From an uncultured Lachnospiraceae bacterium (GTDB taxonomy: Bacteria > Bacillota > Clostridia > Lachnospirales > Lachnospiraceae): a stretch of 43,022 bases of DNA. Positions 24,577 to 32,093 of the stretch are shown piece by piece (within the stretch, counting starts at the first letter, position 1; each line of letters begins with the position of its first letter). Where the stretch lies: positions 1 through 43,022 of the forward strand of contig CAKREB010000023.1 in the NCBI GenBank assembly GCA_934317005.1. The letters are read 5' to 3'. The notes beneath the pieces were generated by a model. It ran no database searches, was not told where the DNA came from, and worked only from the letters and a program-made list of their open reading frames with translations. The translations under genes were made by a program, and so were the position numbers.

Positions 24577-25815
24577 ATGGAGATAAAGAGAAAAAATTAC
24601 TCGTCGGGAGCTCCGATGGAAGAAATTGACGGATACAGCCGTATGGTGCAGACCGGGCCTTTTGTGTACTGTGGAGGAACAACCTCGGTGCAGCCGGATG
24701 GCTCTGTTGTGTGCGAGGGAGATTCGTATGGTCAGGTAAAATATGTGTTAGAAAAGCTGCTTGCCCTCATGGAACAGACAGGAGCAGCAAAGGAGGATGT
24801 CTACTCGGTAAAAATCTACCAGACACCGGATTTTGATGCCACAAAAGGGTATCAGGCATTCGCAGAGATTTTTAAAGATGTTAAGCCGCTTCTGACCGGA
24901 GTAACCATTCACAAGCTGACACGGCCAACGCAGTTAGTGGAAATTGAGATGAATGCCATTGCCGGCTCGGCAAAGGGAGCAGAGTGGGATGGCATGAAGC
25001 TGATCAGAACAAACTATGCTTCCGGCGCTCCCTTAGAAGAAACATTAGGATACAGCCGTATGGTTCAGATTGGGCCATTTGTATTTGTAGGAGGAACAAC
25101 CTCGGTACAGGCAGATGGCAGTGTGGCAGGAAAAGGCGATGCAGTCGCACAGAATGATTTTATTTTGAAAAAGGAGATTGCGCTGTTAGAAAAAGTCGGT
25201 GCAAAGGCTTCAGACATTGTAAAAATGAAAAAGTATGTCACAGCTGATTATCAGACAGGCTGGGATATGGAAAAGTCAGAGGTTTCCCTGCCAATCAGCC
25301 AGATGGTGTATTCGGAGGCTGTTGTAGATCAGCTGACACGGGAAGGACAGCTTTTGGAGACGGAACTGACTGCTGTTATTGGATGTGGTGGAACAGAAAA
25401 ACTTGCAGAATGGGGCAGTATGGATTTCCGCAAAAAGGCAGTGGATGTGAATGCTGACGGTTATGCAAAGATTGTGAAGACCGGGCCGTTTGTATATGGC
25501 GGTCTGGTTCATTCGCTGGATGAGACAGGAAAGGTCGTTGGTGTAAAAGATTCGGAGATACAGGAATCTTATGCAATCAGGCAGTTGACGGACAGTTTGG
25601 CGAAGGTGGGGGTAAAACCGGAAGAGGTTGTTAAGTTCAAAGGATATTACACGCAGGAATTTGGCCCACTTTATGGGGAGACAGAGACACCACTTTATGA
25701 AAAGGTATATAAGCCAATCAAGCCACTCTATACCGGAGTATATGTTTCCAGTGTCGGAAAGGAAGAAGAAATCTTTACGATGGAAGTGATGGCAGTGAAG
25801 GGATGCTGTGACTAA
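24577..25815 (+). CDS. Three-domain Rid (YjgF/YER057c/UK114) family protein
   Basis: Protein of 412 aa made of three tandem Rid domains (about 1-131, 138-269, 279-410). Domains 1 and 2 are clearly duplicated: both carry the stretch NYxSGAPxEE-xxGYSRMVQ-GPFV-GGTTSVQ-DGSV. Classical RidA is a single ~130-aa domain that forms trimers and hydrolyses enamines/imines. The catalytic Arg of E. coli RidA (R105 in PARSCV) is replaced in every domain: L106, Y245 and Y385. This places it with Arg-less Rid groups that lack classical imine deaminase activity. The start at 24577 lines up with the repeat start of domain 2, but has only a weak AAGAAAG site. It is the last gene of the operon and is likely tied to the imine product. 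Confidence 0.9.
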   Translation: MEIKRKNYSSGAPMEEIDGYSRMVQTGPFVYCGGTTSVQPDGSVVCEGDSYGQVKYVLEKLLALMEQTGAAKEDVYSVKIYQTPDFDATKGYQAFAEIFKDVKPLLTGVTIHKLTRPTQLVEIEMNAIAGSAKGAEWDGMKLIRTNYASGAPLEETLGYSRMVQIGPFVFVGGTTSVQADGSVAGKGDAVAQNDFILKKEIALLEKVGAKASDIVKMKKYVTADYQTGWDMEKSEVSLPISQMVYSEAVVDQLTREGQLLETELTAVIGCGGTEKLAEWGSMDFRKKAVDVNADGYAKIVKTGPFVYGGLVHSLDETGKVVGVKDSEIQESYAIRQLTDSLAKVGVKPEEVVKFKGYYTQEFGPLYGETETPLYEKVYKPIKPLYTGVYVSSVGKEEEIFTMEVMAVKGCCD

Positions 25816-25847
25816 TCGCAGGATATGACTTGCATATAGAAAGAGAG

Positions 25848-25905
25848 ATGTGCTAAACTATGTGCGGTTAGATTGAACTAACTGTATATAGTTAGCACAT
25901 TTTTT
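25848..25905 (+). terminator. Intrinsic terminator of the dehydrogenase operon
   Basis: ATGTGCTAA (25848-25856) pairs with TTAGCACAT (25892-25900), extended by CTAT/ATAG around a bulged A and by an inner GTTA/TAAC. A six-T run follows. It lies 33 bases after the Rid stop. Confidence 0.82.
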
Positions 25906-25909
25906 GATT

Positions 25910-25941
25910 TATAGGAAGAGTGGTAAGCAACTCTTCCTATA
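25910..25941. repeat. Perfect 12-bp hairpin between operon and ZIP gene
   Basis: TATAGGAAGAGT (25910-25921) and ACTCTTCCTATA (25930-25941) flank an 8-base loop. There is no T-run. It directly follows the operon terminator and precedes a degenerate copy of the dispersed repeat. Confidence 0.7.
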
Positions 25942-25954
25942 GCAATAGCATTTC

Positions 25955-26010
25955 AACAGGAATCGTTTTATGATTTTTACAGAGAGAATGTTCTGAACAT
26001 TTCTCTTATT
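25955..26010. repeat. Degenerate copy of the dispersed two-hairpin repeat
   Basis: The order AACAGGAAT...ATGATTTTTA then CAGAGAGAATG...CATTTCTCTTATT matches hairpin B followed by hairpin A of the family at 12541-12590, with arm B largely lost. GAGAATGTT / AACATTTCTC still pairs with one bulge. It lies just upstream of the ZIP gene's ribosome binding site. Confidence 0.5.
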
Positions 26011-26031
26011 GTTGAGGGAAGGAGATTTACG

Positions 26032-26814
26032 ATGAATTTGGCAGTTGCAGAAGGTCTTTTGATTCCATTTGCCGGAACCACGCTTGGAGCAGCCTGTGTC
26101 TTTTTGATGAAGCGGCACATCAGTGCCATGCTCCAAAGAGTGTTGACCGGCTTTGCAGCAGGAGTCATGGTGGCGGCATCTATTTGGAGCCTGCTGATTC
26201 CGGCGATGGAACAGTCCGAGGGGATGGGAAAGCTTGCGTTTCTTCCGGCAGTGGCAGGATTCTGGCTTGGTATTTTATTTTTATTGTTTCTTGATACCGT
26301 GACACCGCATCTTCACATGAACAGTGAACAGGCAGAAGGACCAAAGAGCAGACTGAGCCGTACAGCAATGTTAGTGCTTGCGGTGACAATTCATAACATA
26401 CCGGAGGGGATGGCGGTTGGTGCCGTCTATGCCGGCTGGGTATCAGGAAACAGTCATATTTCGATGATGGGGGCATTAAGTTTATCTATAGGAATTGCGA
26501 TACAGAATTTCCCAGAAGGAGCGATCATTTCCATGCCGCTTCGGGCAGAAAATATGAGAAAAGGAAAAGCATTTCTTTATGGAACGCTTTCAGGAGCCGT
26601 AGAACCGGTTGCCGGTGTGATCACGATCCTGCTTTCGGCAGTTCTTGTTCCCGTGCTGCCGTATCTATTAAGCTTTGCGGCAGGAGCTATGATCTATGTT
26701 GTTGTCGAAGAGCTGATCCCGGAGATGTCAGAGGGAAAGCATTCGAACATGGGAACAATTTTCTTTGCCGTAGGTTTTTCGGTGATGATGATATTGGATG
26801 TAGCATTGGGGTGA
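26032..26814 (+). CDS. ZIP-family metal transporter
   Basis: Membrane protein of 260 aa with about eight transmembrane helices. Metal-binding motifs HNIPEG (121-126, helix IV) and QNFPEG (158-163, helix V) are those of bacterial ZIP carriers, which import Zn2+, Fe2+ or related divalent ions. The family's usual histidine-rich cytoplasmic loop is reduced to TPHLHMNSE (91-99). The ATG at 26032 follows GGAAGGAG. It is not clearly part of an operon: a terminator precedes it and a repeat plus bidirectional terminator follows. Confidence 0.93.
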   Translation: MNLAVAEGLLIPFAGTTLGAACVFLMKRHISAMLQRVLTGFAAGVMVAASIWSLLIPAMEQSEGMGKLAFLPAVAGFWLGILFLLFLDTVTPHLHMNSEQAEGPKSRLSRTAMLVLAVTIHNIPEGMAVGAVYAGWVSGNSHISMMGALSLSIGIAIQNFPEGAIISMPLRAENMRKGKAFLYGTLSGAVEPVAGVITILLSAVLVPVLPYLLSFAAGAMIYVVVEELIPEMSEGKHSNMGTIFFAVGFSVMMILDVALG

Positions 26815-26817
26815 AAA

Positions 26818-26910
26818 GAGAGACTGCCAGCGCATTCTCTCAGCAAGAAGCGCTTTGCGCTTCTTGCTGGTGTACCACTATGTTATGAGCACTTCCCAGT
26901 GATATAAAAA
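26818..26910. repeat. Dispersed two-hairpin repeat, plus orientation
   Basis: Hairpin A: GAGAGACTGC / GCATTCTCTC with loop CAGC (26818-26841). Hairpin B: GCAAGAAGCGC / GCGCTTCTTGC, 11 bp perfect with a TTT loop (26843-26867). Then the conserved TGGTGTACCACTA flank and the tail TTATGAGCACTTCC. The element starts four bases after the ZIP stop. Compared with other copies, both arms of hairpin B have changed together. Confidence 0.88.
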
Positions 26911-26913
26911 GAA

Positions 26914-26946
26914 AATAAGGCAGCGTAAAAGCGCTGCCTTATTCTT
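26914..26946. terminator. Bidirectional terminator between ZIP and YczE-like genes
   Basis: AATAAGGCAGCG (26914-26925) pairs perfectly with CGCTGCCTTATT (26932-26943), with A-rich DNA on the left and TT(C)TT on the right. It serves converging transcripts of the ZIP gene and the minus-strand membrane-protein gene. Confidence 0.8.
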
Positions 26947-26958
26947 AAAAGTATCTTC

Positions 26959-27597
26959 TTATTGTTTATGTTCAAATAACTGTCCGACATATTGGACAGT
27001 GGGTGCCAGTAAAAGCACCATTAATACAGTAACCGCACCGACCTCACCGCCTGTGAGGAAACCAATCGTGGTGCAGAGGATATCCTGTGTATAGCGTATG
27101 ATCTTGAAGTGGCTTTTTTCATTTTTTGTAACTTTCATGATCGTTCCGTCAATAATAAAAGGAATCGCATCATATGGTGACATTCCCTGCCCGCTATTCA
27201 TATAACAAGCAGCACTGATTACGAAAAGGATCAATCCCGGGATCAGCAGTACAATGCACAGAAACACAGGAAGGTTATCAGAAATATGGAATATATGATG
27301 CCAGATATATGCGAAAAAGTCCGCTGTATAACCAACTAAAACCATGTTTCCGAGTGTTCCCCATCCGATTACGGAGCGATAAAAAAGGACAATCAATACT
27401 AATAAAATAATATTCAGGATTAACTGATACGTTCCAAAGGAAAGCCCCAGTAATCTGGATACTCCATAATTCATACAGGAAAATGGGTCAGTGCCCCAGT
27501 GAGTCAAAACCAACAATGATAAAGCAAATCCCATAACGATAACAGAGATCAGCATGGTAAAAAAGCTTTTTCGCCATTCTTTTGATTGAAAATGCAT
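26959..27597 (-). CDS. YczE/YitT-like integral membrane protein
   Basis: Membrane protein of 212 aa with five predicted helices. The pattern LTHWGTDPFSCMNYGVS near the N-terminus and SGQGMSPYDAIPFII in the middle are typical of the YczE/YyaS family, whose function is not established. The start at 27597 follows GGAGATTTCTATC; longer in-frame starts overlap the hemerythrin gene and lack a site. It begins 22 bases after the hemerythrin stop, so the two are probably one transcript. Nothing in the sequence reveals a substrate. Confidence 0.8.
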   Translation of the reverse strand: MHFQSKEWRKSFFTMLISVIVMGFALSLLVLTHWGTDPFSCMNYGVSRLLGLSFGTYQLILNIILLVLIVLFYRSVIGWGTLGNMVLVGYTADFFAYIWHHIFHISDNLPVFLCIVLLIPGLILFVISAACYMNSGQGMSPYDAIPFIIDGTIMKVTKNEKSHFKIIRYTQDILCTTIGFLTGGEVGAVTVLMVLLLAPTVQYVGQLFEHKQ

Positions 27598-27619
27598 GAT
27601 AGAAATCTCCATTCTTGCG

Positions 27620-28459
27620 TTATTTGTTTTCGCGAACCCATTGACCAATCAGGTGATCTGCTTTTAAAATATGGTTCGTTAGCCAGTCAAGCAGATAATC
27701 GATCAATTCAATCAAATATTGCTGTTGGTTCTGATCAATAGAATCAAGTTCTTCCACGCTGCTTGTTACCAGTTTTTCGATAAAGGCACTGTGCGCGATT
27801 TCCTGAGATTCCAGATTTGGATAACCGATTTCTTTCATGTATTCTTCTTCATCATGAAAATGCTTTTCGGTATAATCTTTTAACTCTCCTAAAATGGCAA
27901 TAATCTCATCATATTTGTCATGTAAAAGCTCTGCTGTCACCAATTCATTGGCTTGGCGGATGATAGCAAAGAGCTTTTTATGCTCTTCGTCGATTAGCTC
28001 AATACCGGTTTCATATTCTTTTGTAAAAGCAAAAGGATCTTTCTTCTCTGATTTTTTGGTATGTGCTATTTTTCCAATCATCATATCACTTGCCAAAATA
28101 TGTTTGAAAATCCAGCGAACCATATATTGCAGTAAATTGGTTACTTTCTCTTTGGTGAGAGAATCATCAATCACAAAGTCATTGACCGTTTTTAAAAAAG
28201 CAGCATGCTCTTTTTTCTGACGTGGAAGTTCCGGATCATTGATTTTTTCCATATAAGCTTCTTCGTGGGAAAAATGCGTCTGAGCATAATCATGCAATTT
28301 CAGAAGCAGTTCCTGTGTTAATTTTGGCAAGTCAACATTTTTTTCAGCAAGAAGTTCATTGGATGCATTAATCAACTGTATCAGATAAGCGTGTTCCTCA
28401 TCAATTTCTGTAATTCCGATTTTGTAGTCATCCGTTAATGTCAGCATTTTAGTATTCAT
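27620..28459 (-). CDS. Tandem two-domain bacteriohemerythrin
   Basis: Cytoplasmic protein of 279 aa made of two hemerythrin domains (about 8-133 and 145-277). Such four-helix bundles bind O2 at a non-heme diiron site and in anaerobes are thought to sense, store or remove oxygen. Ligands in domain 1: H23, H62, E66, H85, H120, D125. In domain 2: H160, H200, E204, H223, H263, D268. In both, the first His of the canonical HxxxH pair is Gln (Q81 and Q219), so each site has one changed ligand. The start follows AGAGAGGATGATT. It is probably co-transcribed with the YczE-like gene downstream. Confidence 0.92.
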   Translation of the reverse strand: MNTKMLTLTDDYKIGITEIDEEHAYLIQLINASNELLAEKNVDLPKLTQELLLKLHDYAQTHFSHEEAYMEKINDPELPRQKKEHAAFLKTVNDFVIDDSLTKEKVTNLLQYMVRWIFKHILASDMMIGKIAHTKKSEKKDPFAFTKEYETGIELIDEEHKKLFAIIRQANELVTAELLHDKYDEIIAILGELKDYTEKHFHDEEEYMKEIGYPNLESQEIAHSAFIEKLVTSSVEELDSIDQNQQQYLIELIDYLLDWLTNHILKADHLIGQWVRENK

Positions 28460-28584
28460 ATAATCATCCTCTCTTGTAAATGATGGTTGTATCTGTATTG
28501 TAACAATGTATGCAAAAGGGTAATGACTATACGCGTTTTTTGTATTGGAACATTACATGACGGATGCTATCATTTATGGTGACA

Positions 28585-28833
28585 TTATGCTTCTACATCA
28601 ATAGAAGAACTGAGTTTGAAAAAATTACCGTTTTCATCACTGCCACCGGTGCTGCTTTCAAGTGCCTGTGCGGTGCTGTCCTGATAGCCGTTATCTGTTG
28701 AAATGCCACCGGATTCTGCAGTAGCAGAAAGAGTCTGGGACAATTTACTGCCTGCACCGGAAATGGTTAAGATATCGCCCTGCGCAGAACTTTCACCAAA
28801 GGTTCACAGTTTTGAATGATAGCTTGCATACAT
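28585..28833 (-). pseudogene. ORF of 82 codons interrupted by an in-frame TGA; likely gene remnant
   Basis: On the minus strand an ATG at 28833 opens a frame whose tenth codon is TGA (28804-28806), then continues in the same frame for 72 sense codons to TAA at 28585-28587. The product would be Ser/Gly/Thr/Asp-rich (contains SSAQGDILTISGAGSKLSQ and ends LSSSIDVEA), which looks like real protein sequence. There is no ribosome binding site. It lies in the 400-base gap between hisS and the hemerythrin gene. A decayed gene is most likely; TGA recoding is possible but unsupported. I do not recognise the family. Confidence 0.4.
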
Positions 28834-28859
28834 CGTATATGAAATGATTAAAAATGTGC

Positions 28860-30101
28860 CTATTTTTCAAAAAGCTTTACGCCGTCTTCCTGTCCATAGA
28901 CGGCAAAGCCGTTAAAATCCTGTGCTTCAATCTTATTTAAAAACTTTCCGAACTTCTTTGGACGTTCCAGAACAGATACCATATATTCTGCACGGAGCTC
29001 TTCAGCATAAGCTAATGCCTGTGCGTAGTTTTCTTTATCGTAGAAAACGGCAATTTTCTTTTTACGTCCCGGAATTTCATAGCCACGTTCCATCAGAATA
29101 CCAAAGATTCTTTCAAAACCGATGGAAAAGCCAACGGCAGGAATGTCTTCATTGACAAATTTGCCGATCAGATTGTCATAACGTCCGCCACCGGCTACGG
29201 CACCGCTATAGCCTTCTGCCTCTACTTCAAAGATTGTTCCCGTGTAGTATCCCTGACCACGTACTAAAGATGGTGTAAAGACGATATCAAAGCTGTTATT
29301 GGAGGCAGCTTTGACCGTATCCATAATATATTTCAGGCTTGTAACATATTCTGCATCACATACCTTGGCAACAGAGTCAATATCCAAAGAACCGCTTTCA
29401 AAGAGAGCGATGAATTTATCAATTGCTGTGGGATCAAACGCTGCTTCCAGCAGTTCAGCCTTCACACCGTCAATGCCGATCTTATCTAATTTGTCAAAAA
29501 TGATCGCAAGCTTTTCATTATCCTCATCGGCAAAGCCGGCATAGGCGAAAATACTTTTTAAAATGCGGCGGTCATTAATCTTTACCTGAAACTGATCAAT
29601 GCCAATTTTCTTTAATGCTTTTGTTGTTGTCAGGATCAATTCAACTTCGGCATCACAGGATGGGTTGCCGATAATGTCAATATCACACTGGGTAAATTCG
29701 CGAAGACGTCCCTTCTGTGGGTGTTCGGCGCGGTAAACGCGATCCATCTGAATGACCTTAAATGGAGTAAGAAGATCATTTCTGTTGTTTGCAAAATAGC
29801 GGGACAGTGGGAGCGTTAAGTCATAGCGGAGTCCCATGTCAGAAAGGGTGGCTTCCGTGGCATTTCCGCTGGTAAGAGCTGAAGAAAGCTTCTGACCACG
29901 TTTTAAGATCTTAAAAATCAGATTTAAGTTTTCACCACCCTCACTTTTGTCTAAGTTTACGGCATCCTCTATAATAGGAGTAGCAATACGGGAAAATCCT
30001 GCGTCCTGATAGGTTTCAAGAATCGCATGCTGCAGATAATCACGGATGGCCATTTCCTTTGGTAAATAGTCTTTGGTTCCTTTTACTGGAGTAGATTTCA
30101 T
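28860..30101 (-). CDS. hisS: Histidyl-tRNA synthetase
   Basis: Class II aminoacyl-tRNA synthetase of 413 aa that charges tRNA-His. The N-terminus KGTKDYLPKEM is typical. Motif 2 reads DRVYRAEHPQKGRLREF. The HisA-type motif reads LVRGQGYYTGTIFEV, where many bacteria have LVRGLDYYTRTVFE; the arginine is kept. AGGGGRYDNLIGKF and VGFSIGFERI form motif 3. The anticodon-binding domain is the last ~85 aa. The YYTGT form is what I expect for Lachnospiraceae enzymes. The start has AAGGATG nine bases upstream. I see no T-box in the 280-base divergent gap to asd. Confidence 0.95.
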   Translation of the reverse strand: MKSTPVKGTKDYLPKEMAIRDYLQHAILETYQDAGFSRIATPIIEDAVNLDKSEGGENLNLIFKILKRGQKLSSALTSGNATEATLSDMGLRYDLTLPLSRYFANNRNDLLTPFKVIQMDRVYRAEHPQKGRLREFTQCDIDIIGNPSCDAEVELILTTTKALKKIGIDQFQVKINDRRILKSIFAYAGFADEDNEKLAIIFDKLDKIGIDGVKAELLEAAFDPTAIDKFIALFESGSLDIDSVAKVCDAEYVTSLKYIMDTVKAASNNSFDIVFTPSLVRGQGYYTGTIFEVEAEGYSGAVAGGGRYDNLIGKFVNEDIPAVGFSIGFERIFGILMERGYEIPGRKKKIAVFYDKENYAQALAYAEELRAEYMVSVLERPKKFGKFLNKIEAQDFNGFAVYGQEDGVKLFEK

Positions 30102-30275
30102 TGAATAACATCCTTTCTTGCCGGCAGAACATATGAATAGACATGTCTGCCAAAGTGATAGAACTATTCATTGTAAATAAAAATATTACATATGAACGTT
30201 AGTGTAATGTGTATAAATGCACACATACCGTTACTTTATCACAAAAAAGTGGGTTCATCAACTGCTTTGCTTTAT

Positions 30276-30304
30276 TTGACTTCTCTTCTATAATAGTGTA
30301 AAAT
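30276..30304 (+). promoter_or_regulatory. SigA-type promoter of asd
   Basis: TTGACT (30276-30281) and TAAAAT (30299-30304) are 17 bases apart, about 78 bases before the asd start. The rest of the hisS-asd gap (30102-30275) holds only small dyads, including ATGTGT / ACACAT around 30215-30235. Confidence 0.7.
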
Positions 30305-30381
30305 TACATTTAATGTGCTTTTACTTTTAGTAAGCATGAATAAAGCCGGTTATCCGGTAAGACAACAACTATGGAGGAAAT

Positions 30382-31479
30382 ATGGATAAGAAGTTAAAAG
30401 TAGGTATCTTAGGTGGTACCGGTATGGTAGGACAGAGATTTATTTCATTATTAGAGAACCATCCCTGGTTTGAAGTAGTTGCAATCGCAGCAAGCCCACG
30501 TAGTGCCGGCAAGACATATGAGGACGCAATTGGCGGACGCTGGAAGATGACTACTCCAATGCCGGAAGCAGTAAAGAAGATTATTGTTGAGGATGTTAGT
30601 AATGTAAATGAAGTTGCCTCTAAGGTTGATTTCGTGTTTAGTGCAGTAGATATGACAAAAGACGAGATCAAGAAGATTGAGGAAGAATATGCTAAGACTG
30701 AAACTCCAGTTGTTTCCAACAATAGTGCGCATAGATGGACACCAGATGTTCCTATGGTTGTGCCTGAGTTAAATCCGGAGCACTTTGAAGTGATTGAGGC
30801 ACAGAAAAAGCGCCTGGGTACAACAAGAGGTTTTATTGCCGTAAAGCCAAACTGCTCTATTCAGAGTTATACACCTGCACTTACTGCATTAAAGAAAGCA
30901 GGATTTGAACCTAAGACAGTAGTAGCTACAACATATCAGGCAATTTCAGGTGCCGGTAAGACTTTCAAGGATTGGCCGGAGATGGAGCACAACATTATTC
31001 CATTCATTGGTGGTGAGGAAGAAAAGAGTGAGCAGGAGCCGCTTAGAATCTGGGGTCATGTTGAAAATGGCGAGATTGTAAAGGCAGATGGTCCGGTTAT
31101 CACAACACAGTGTATCCGTGTACCGGTATTAGATGGTCATACGGCTGCTGTATTTGTAACATTTGAAGAGGGCAAGAAACCTACAAAAGAGCAGATCTTA
31201 AAGGCATGGAAAGAATTTAGCGGACTTCCGCAGGAGTTAAATCTTCCAAGTGCACCAAAGCAGTTTATTCAGTATTTAGAAGAAGATAACCGTCCACAGG
31301 TAGCATTGGATGTAAACTATGAAAACGGATTTGGCGTTTCTATGGGACGTTTAAGAGAAGATACTGTATTTGACTGGAAGTTTGTAGGACTTTCTCATAA
31401 CACAGTACGTGGTGCTGCAGGTGGTGCTGTACTTACAGCAGAGCTTCTTACCGCGCAGAAGTATATTACTGCAAAATAG
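30382..31479 (+). CDS. asd: Aspartate-semialdehyde dehydrogenase (archaeal/fungal type)
   Basis: Enzyme of 365 aa that reduces aspartyl phosphate to aspartate semialdehyde for lysine/DAP, threonine and methionine synthesis. NADP fold GGTGMVG (11-17); catalytic C158 in KPNCSIQ; substrate region TYQAISGAG; C-terminal GLSHNTVRGAAGGAV. Length and the KPNCS signature point to the archaeal/fungal-type branch, also common in Clostridia, rather than the proteobacterial type. The start follows ATGGAGGAAAT. A good promoter lies upstream. The next gene begins 109 bases later. Confidence 0.96.
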   Translation: MDKKLKVGILGGTGMVGQRFISLLENHPWFEVVAIAASPRSAGKTYEDAIGGRWKMTTPMPEAVKKIIVEDVSNVNEVASKVDFVFSAVDMTKDEIKKIEEEYAKTETPVVSNNSAHRWTPDVPMVVPELNPEHFEVIEAQKKRLGTTRGFIAVKPNCSIQSYTPALTALKKAGFEPKTVVATTYQAISGAGKTFKDWPEMEHNIIPFIGGEEEKSEQEPLRIWGHVENGEIVKADGPVITTQCIRVPVLDGHTAAVFVTFEEGKKPTKEQILKAWKEFSGLPQELNLPSAPKQFIQYLEEDNRPQVALDVNYENGFGVSMGRLREDTVFDWKFVGLSHNTVRGAAGGAVLTAELLTAQKYITAK

Positions 31480-31588
31480 TAAATCAGATAAGAACCCATA
31501 TGTGTAAGCAGACTACAGGAAGTGGTCAGGAAAAGAGAGATGGCATTTTGCCGGCAGGAGCAGCTTACAGAAGAAAGGGGGCGTTTCT

Positions 31589-32002
31589 ATGACAGCAAAT
31601 AACAGATACCGTATTTTGGTCAAGGGAATCGTGCAAAAGGATAATCGTTACCTCATCGTTGAAAAGTGGTATGATGATAACATTGTAGATCCCTATCAGT
31701 GGGAGTTTGTTGACGGGGAGGCAGAGTTTGGAGAATCTCCGGATTCCGCAGTAGTACGTGTCATTCAGGAGCAGACAGGTCTGACATCTGTTGTTGACCG
31801 GATTTTGTACACATGGACTTTTATGATCGGTTCTGAGTGCAATCTGGGGTTGACATATTTATGTTTGACAGATATGGATGAAGATTCTGTGCTTTTATCA
31901 GAAGACTTAAATGATGCTAAGTGGATTGAAGCAGATGAATTTGCAGAATATATCAACAATAAGAGAATGCTGGATGATTTGGAAAAAGCAGAATTATATT
32001 AA
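31589..32002 (+). CDS. Nudix-fold protein with degenerate Nudix box
   Basis: Protein of 137 aa with a Nudix fold: an N-terminal strand set (YRILVKGIVQKDNRYLIVEKW) and a Nudix box at 43-65. Against the consensus G-x5-E-x7-REUxEExGU it reads G43-x5-E49-x7-R57-V-I-Q-E61-Q62-T-G-L. The glutamate after Arg is Val and one of the two metal-binding glutamates is Gln. Metal binding and hydrolysis may be weak or lost, so a ligand-binding or regulatory role is possible. The start has AAGAAAGGGGG. It sits between asd and pyrC; a link to nucleotide metabolism is only positional. Confidence 0.85.
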   Translation: MTANNRYRILVKGIVQKDNRYLIVEKWYDDNIVDPYQWEFVDGEAEFGESPDSAVVRVIQEQTGLTSVVDRILYTWTFMIGSECNLGLTYLCLTDMDEDSVLLSEDLNDAKWIEADEFAEYINNKRMLDDLEKAELY

Positions 32003-32016
32003 GCAGTGATAAGGGT

Positions 32017-32044
32017 GCATCTGTCAGAAGGATCTGACAGATGC
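32017..32044 (+). promoter_or_regulatory. Perfect 12-bp hairpin upstream of pyrC
   Basis: GCATCTGTCAGA (32017-32028) pairs with TCTGACAGATGC (32033-32044) across an AGGA loop. No T-run follows, so it is not a standard terminator. The loop contains an AAGGA ribosome-binding-like sequence. It may separate the Nudix gene from the pyr genes or act as an mRNA structure. Confidence 0.55.
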
Positions 32045-32093
32045 TCTCTGTGTGTATAGGGATAACAACAGGACAGGGAAAGTGAGGAAATGT

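Noticed and set aside
28585..28833. Selenoprotein with TGA read as selenocysteine
   Set aside because: No clear SECIS-like stem just after the TGA, no known selenoprotein context and no ribosome binding site.
30102..30381. Possible T-box leader for hisS
   Set aside because: No T-box conserved AGGGTGG-type sequence or paired specifier stem could be found on the minus strand.
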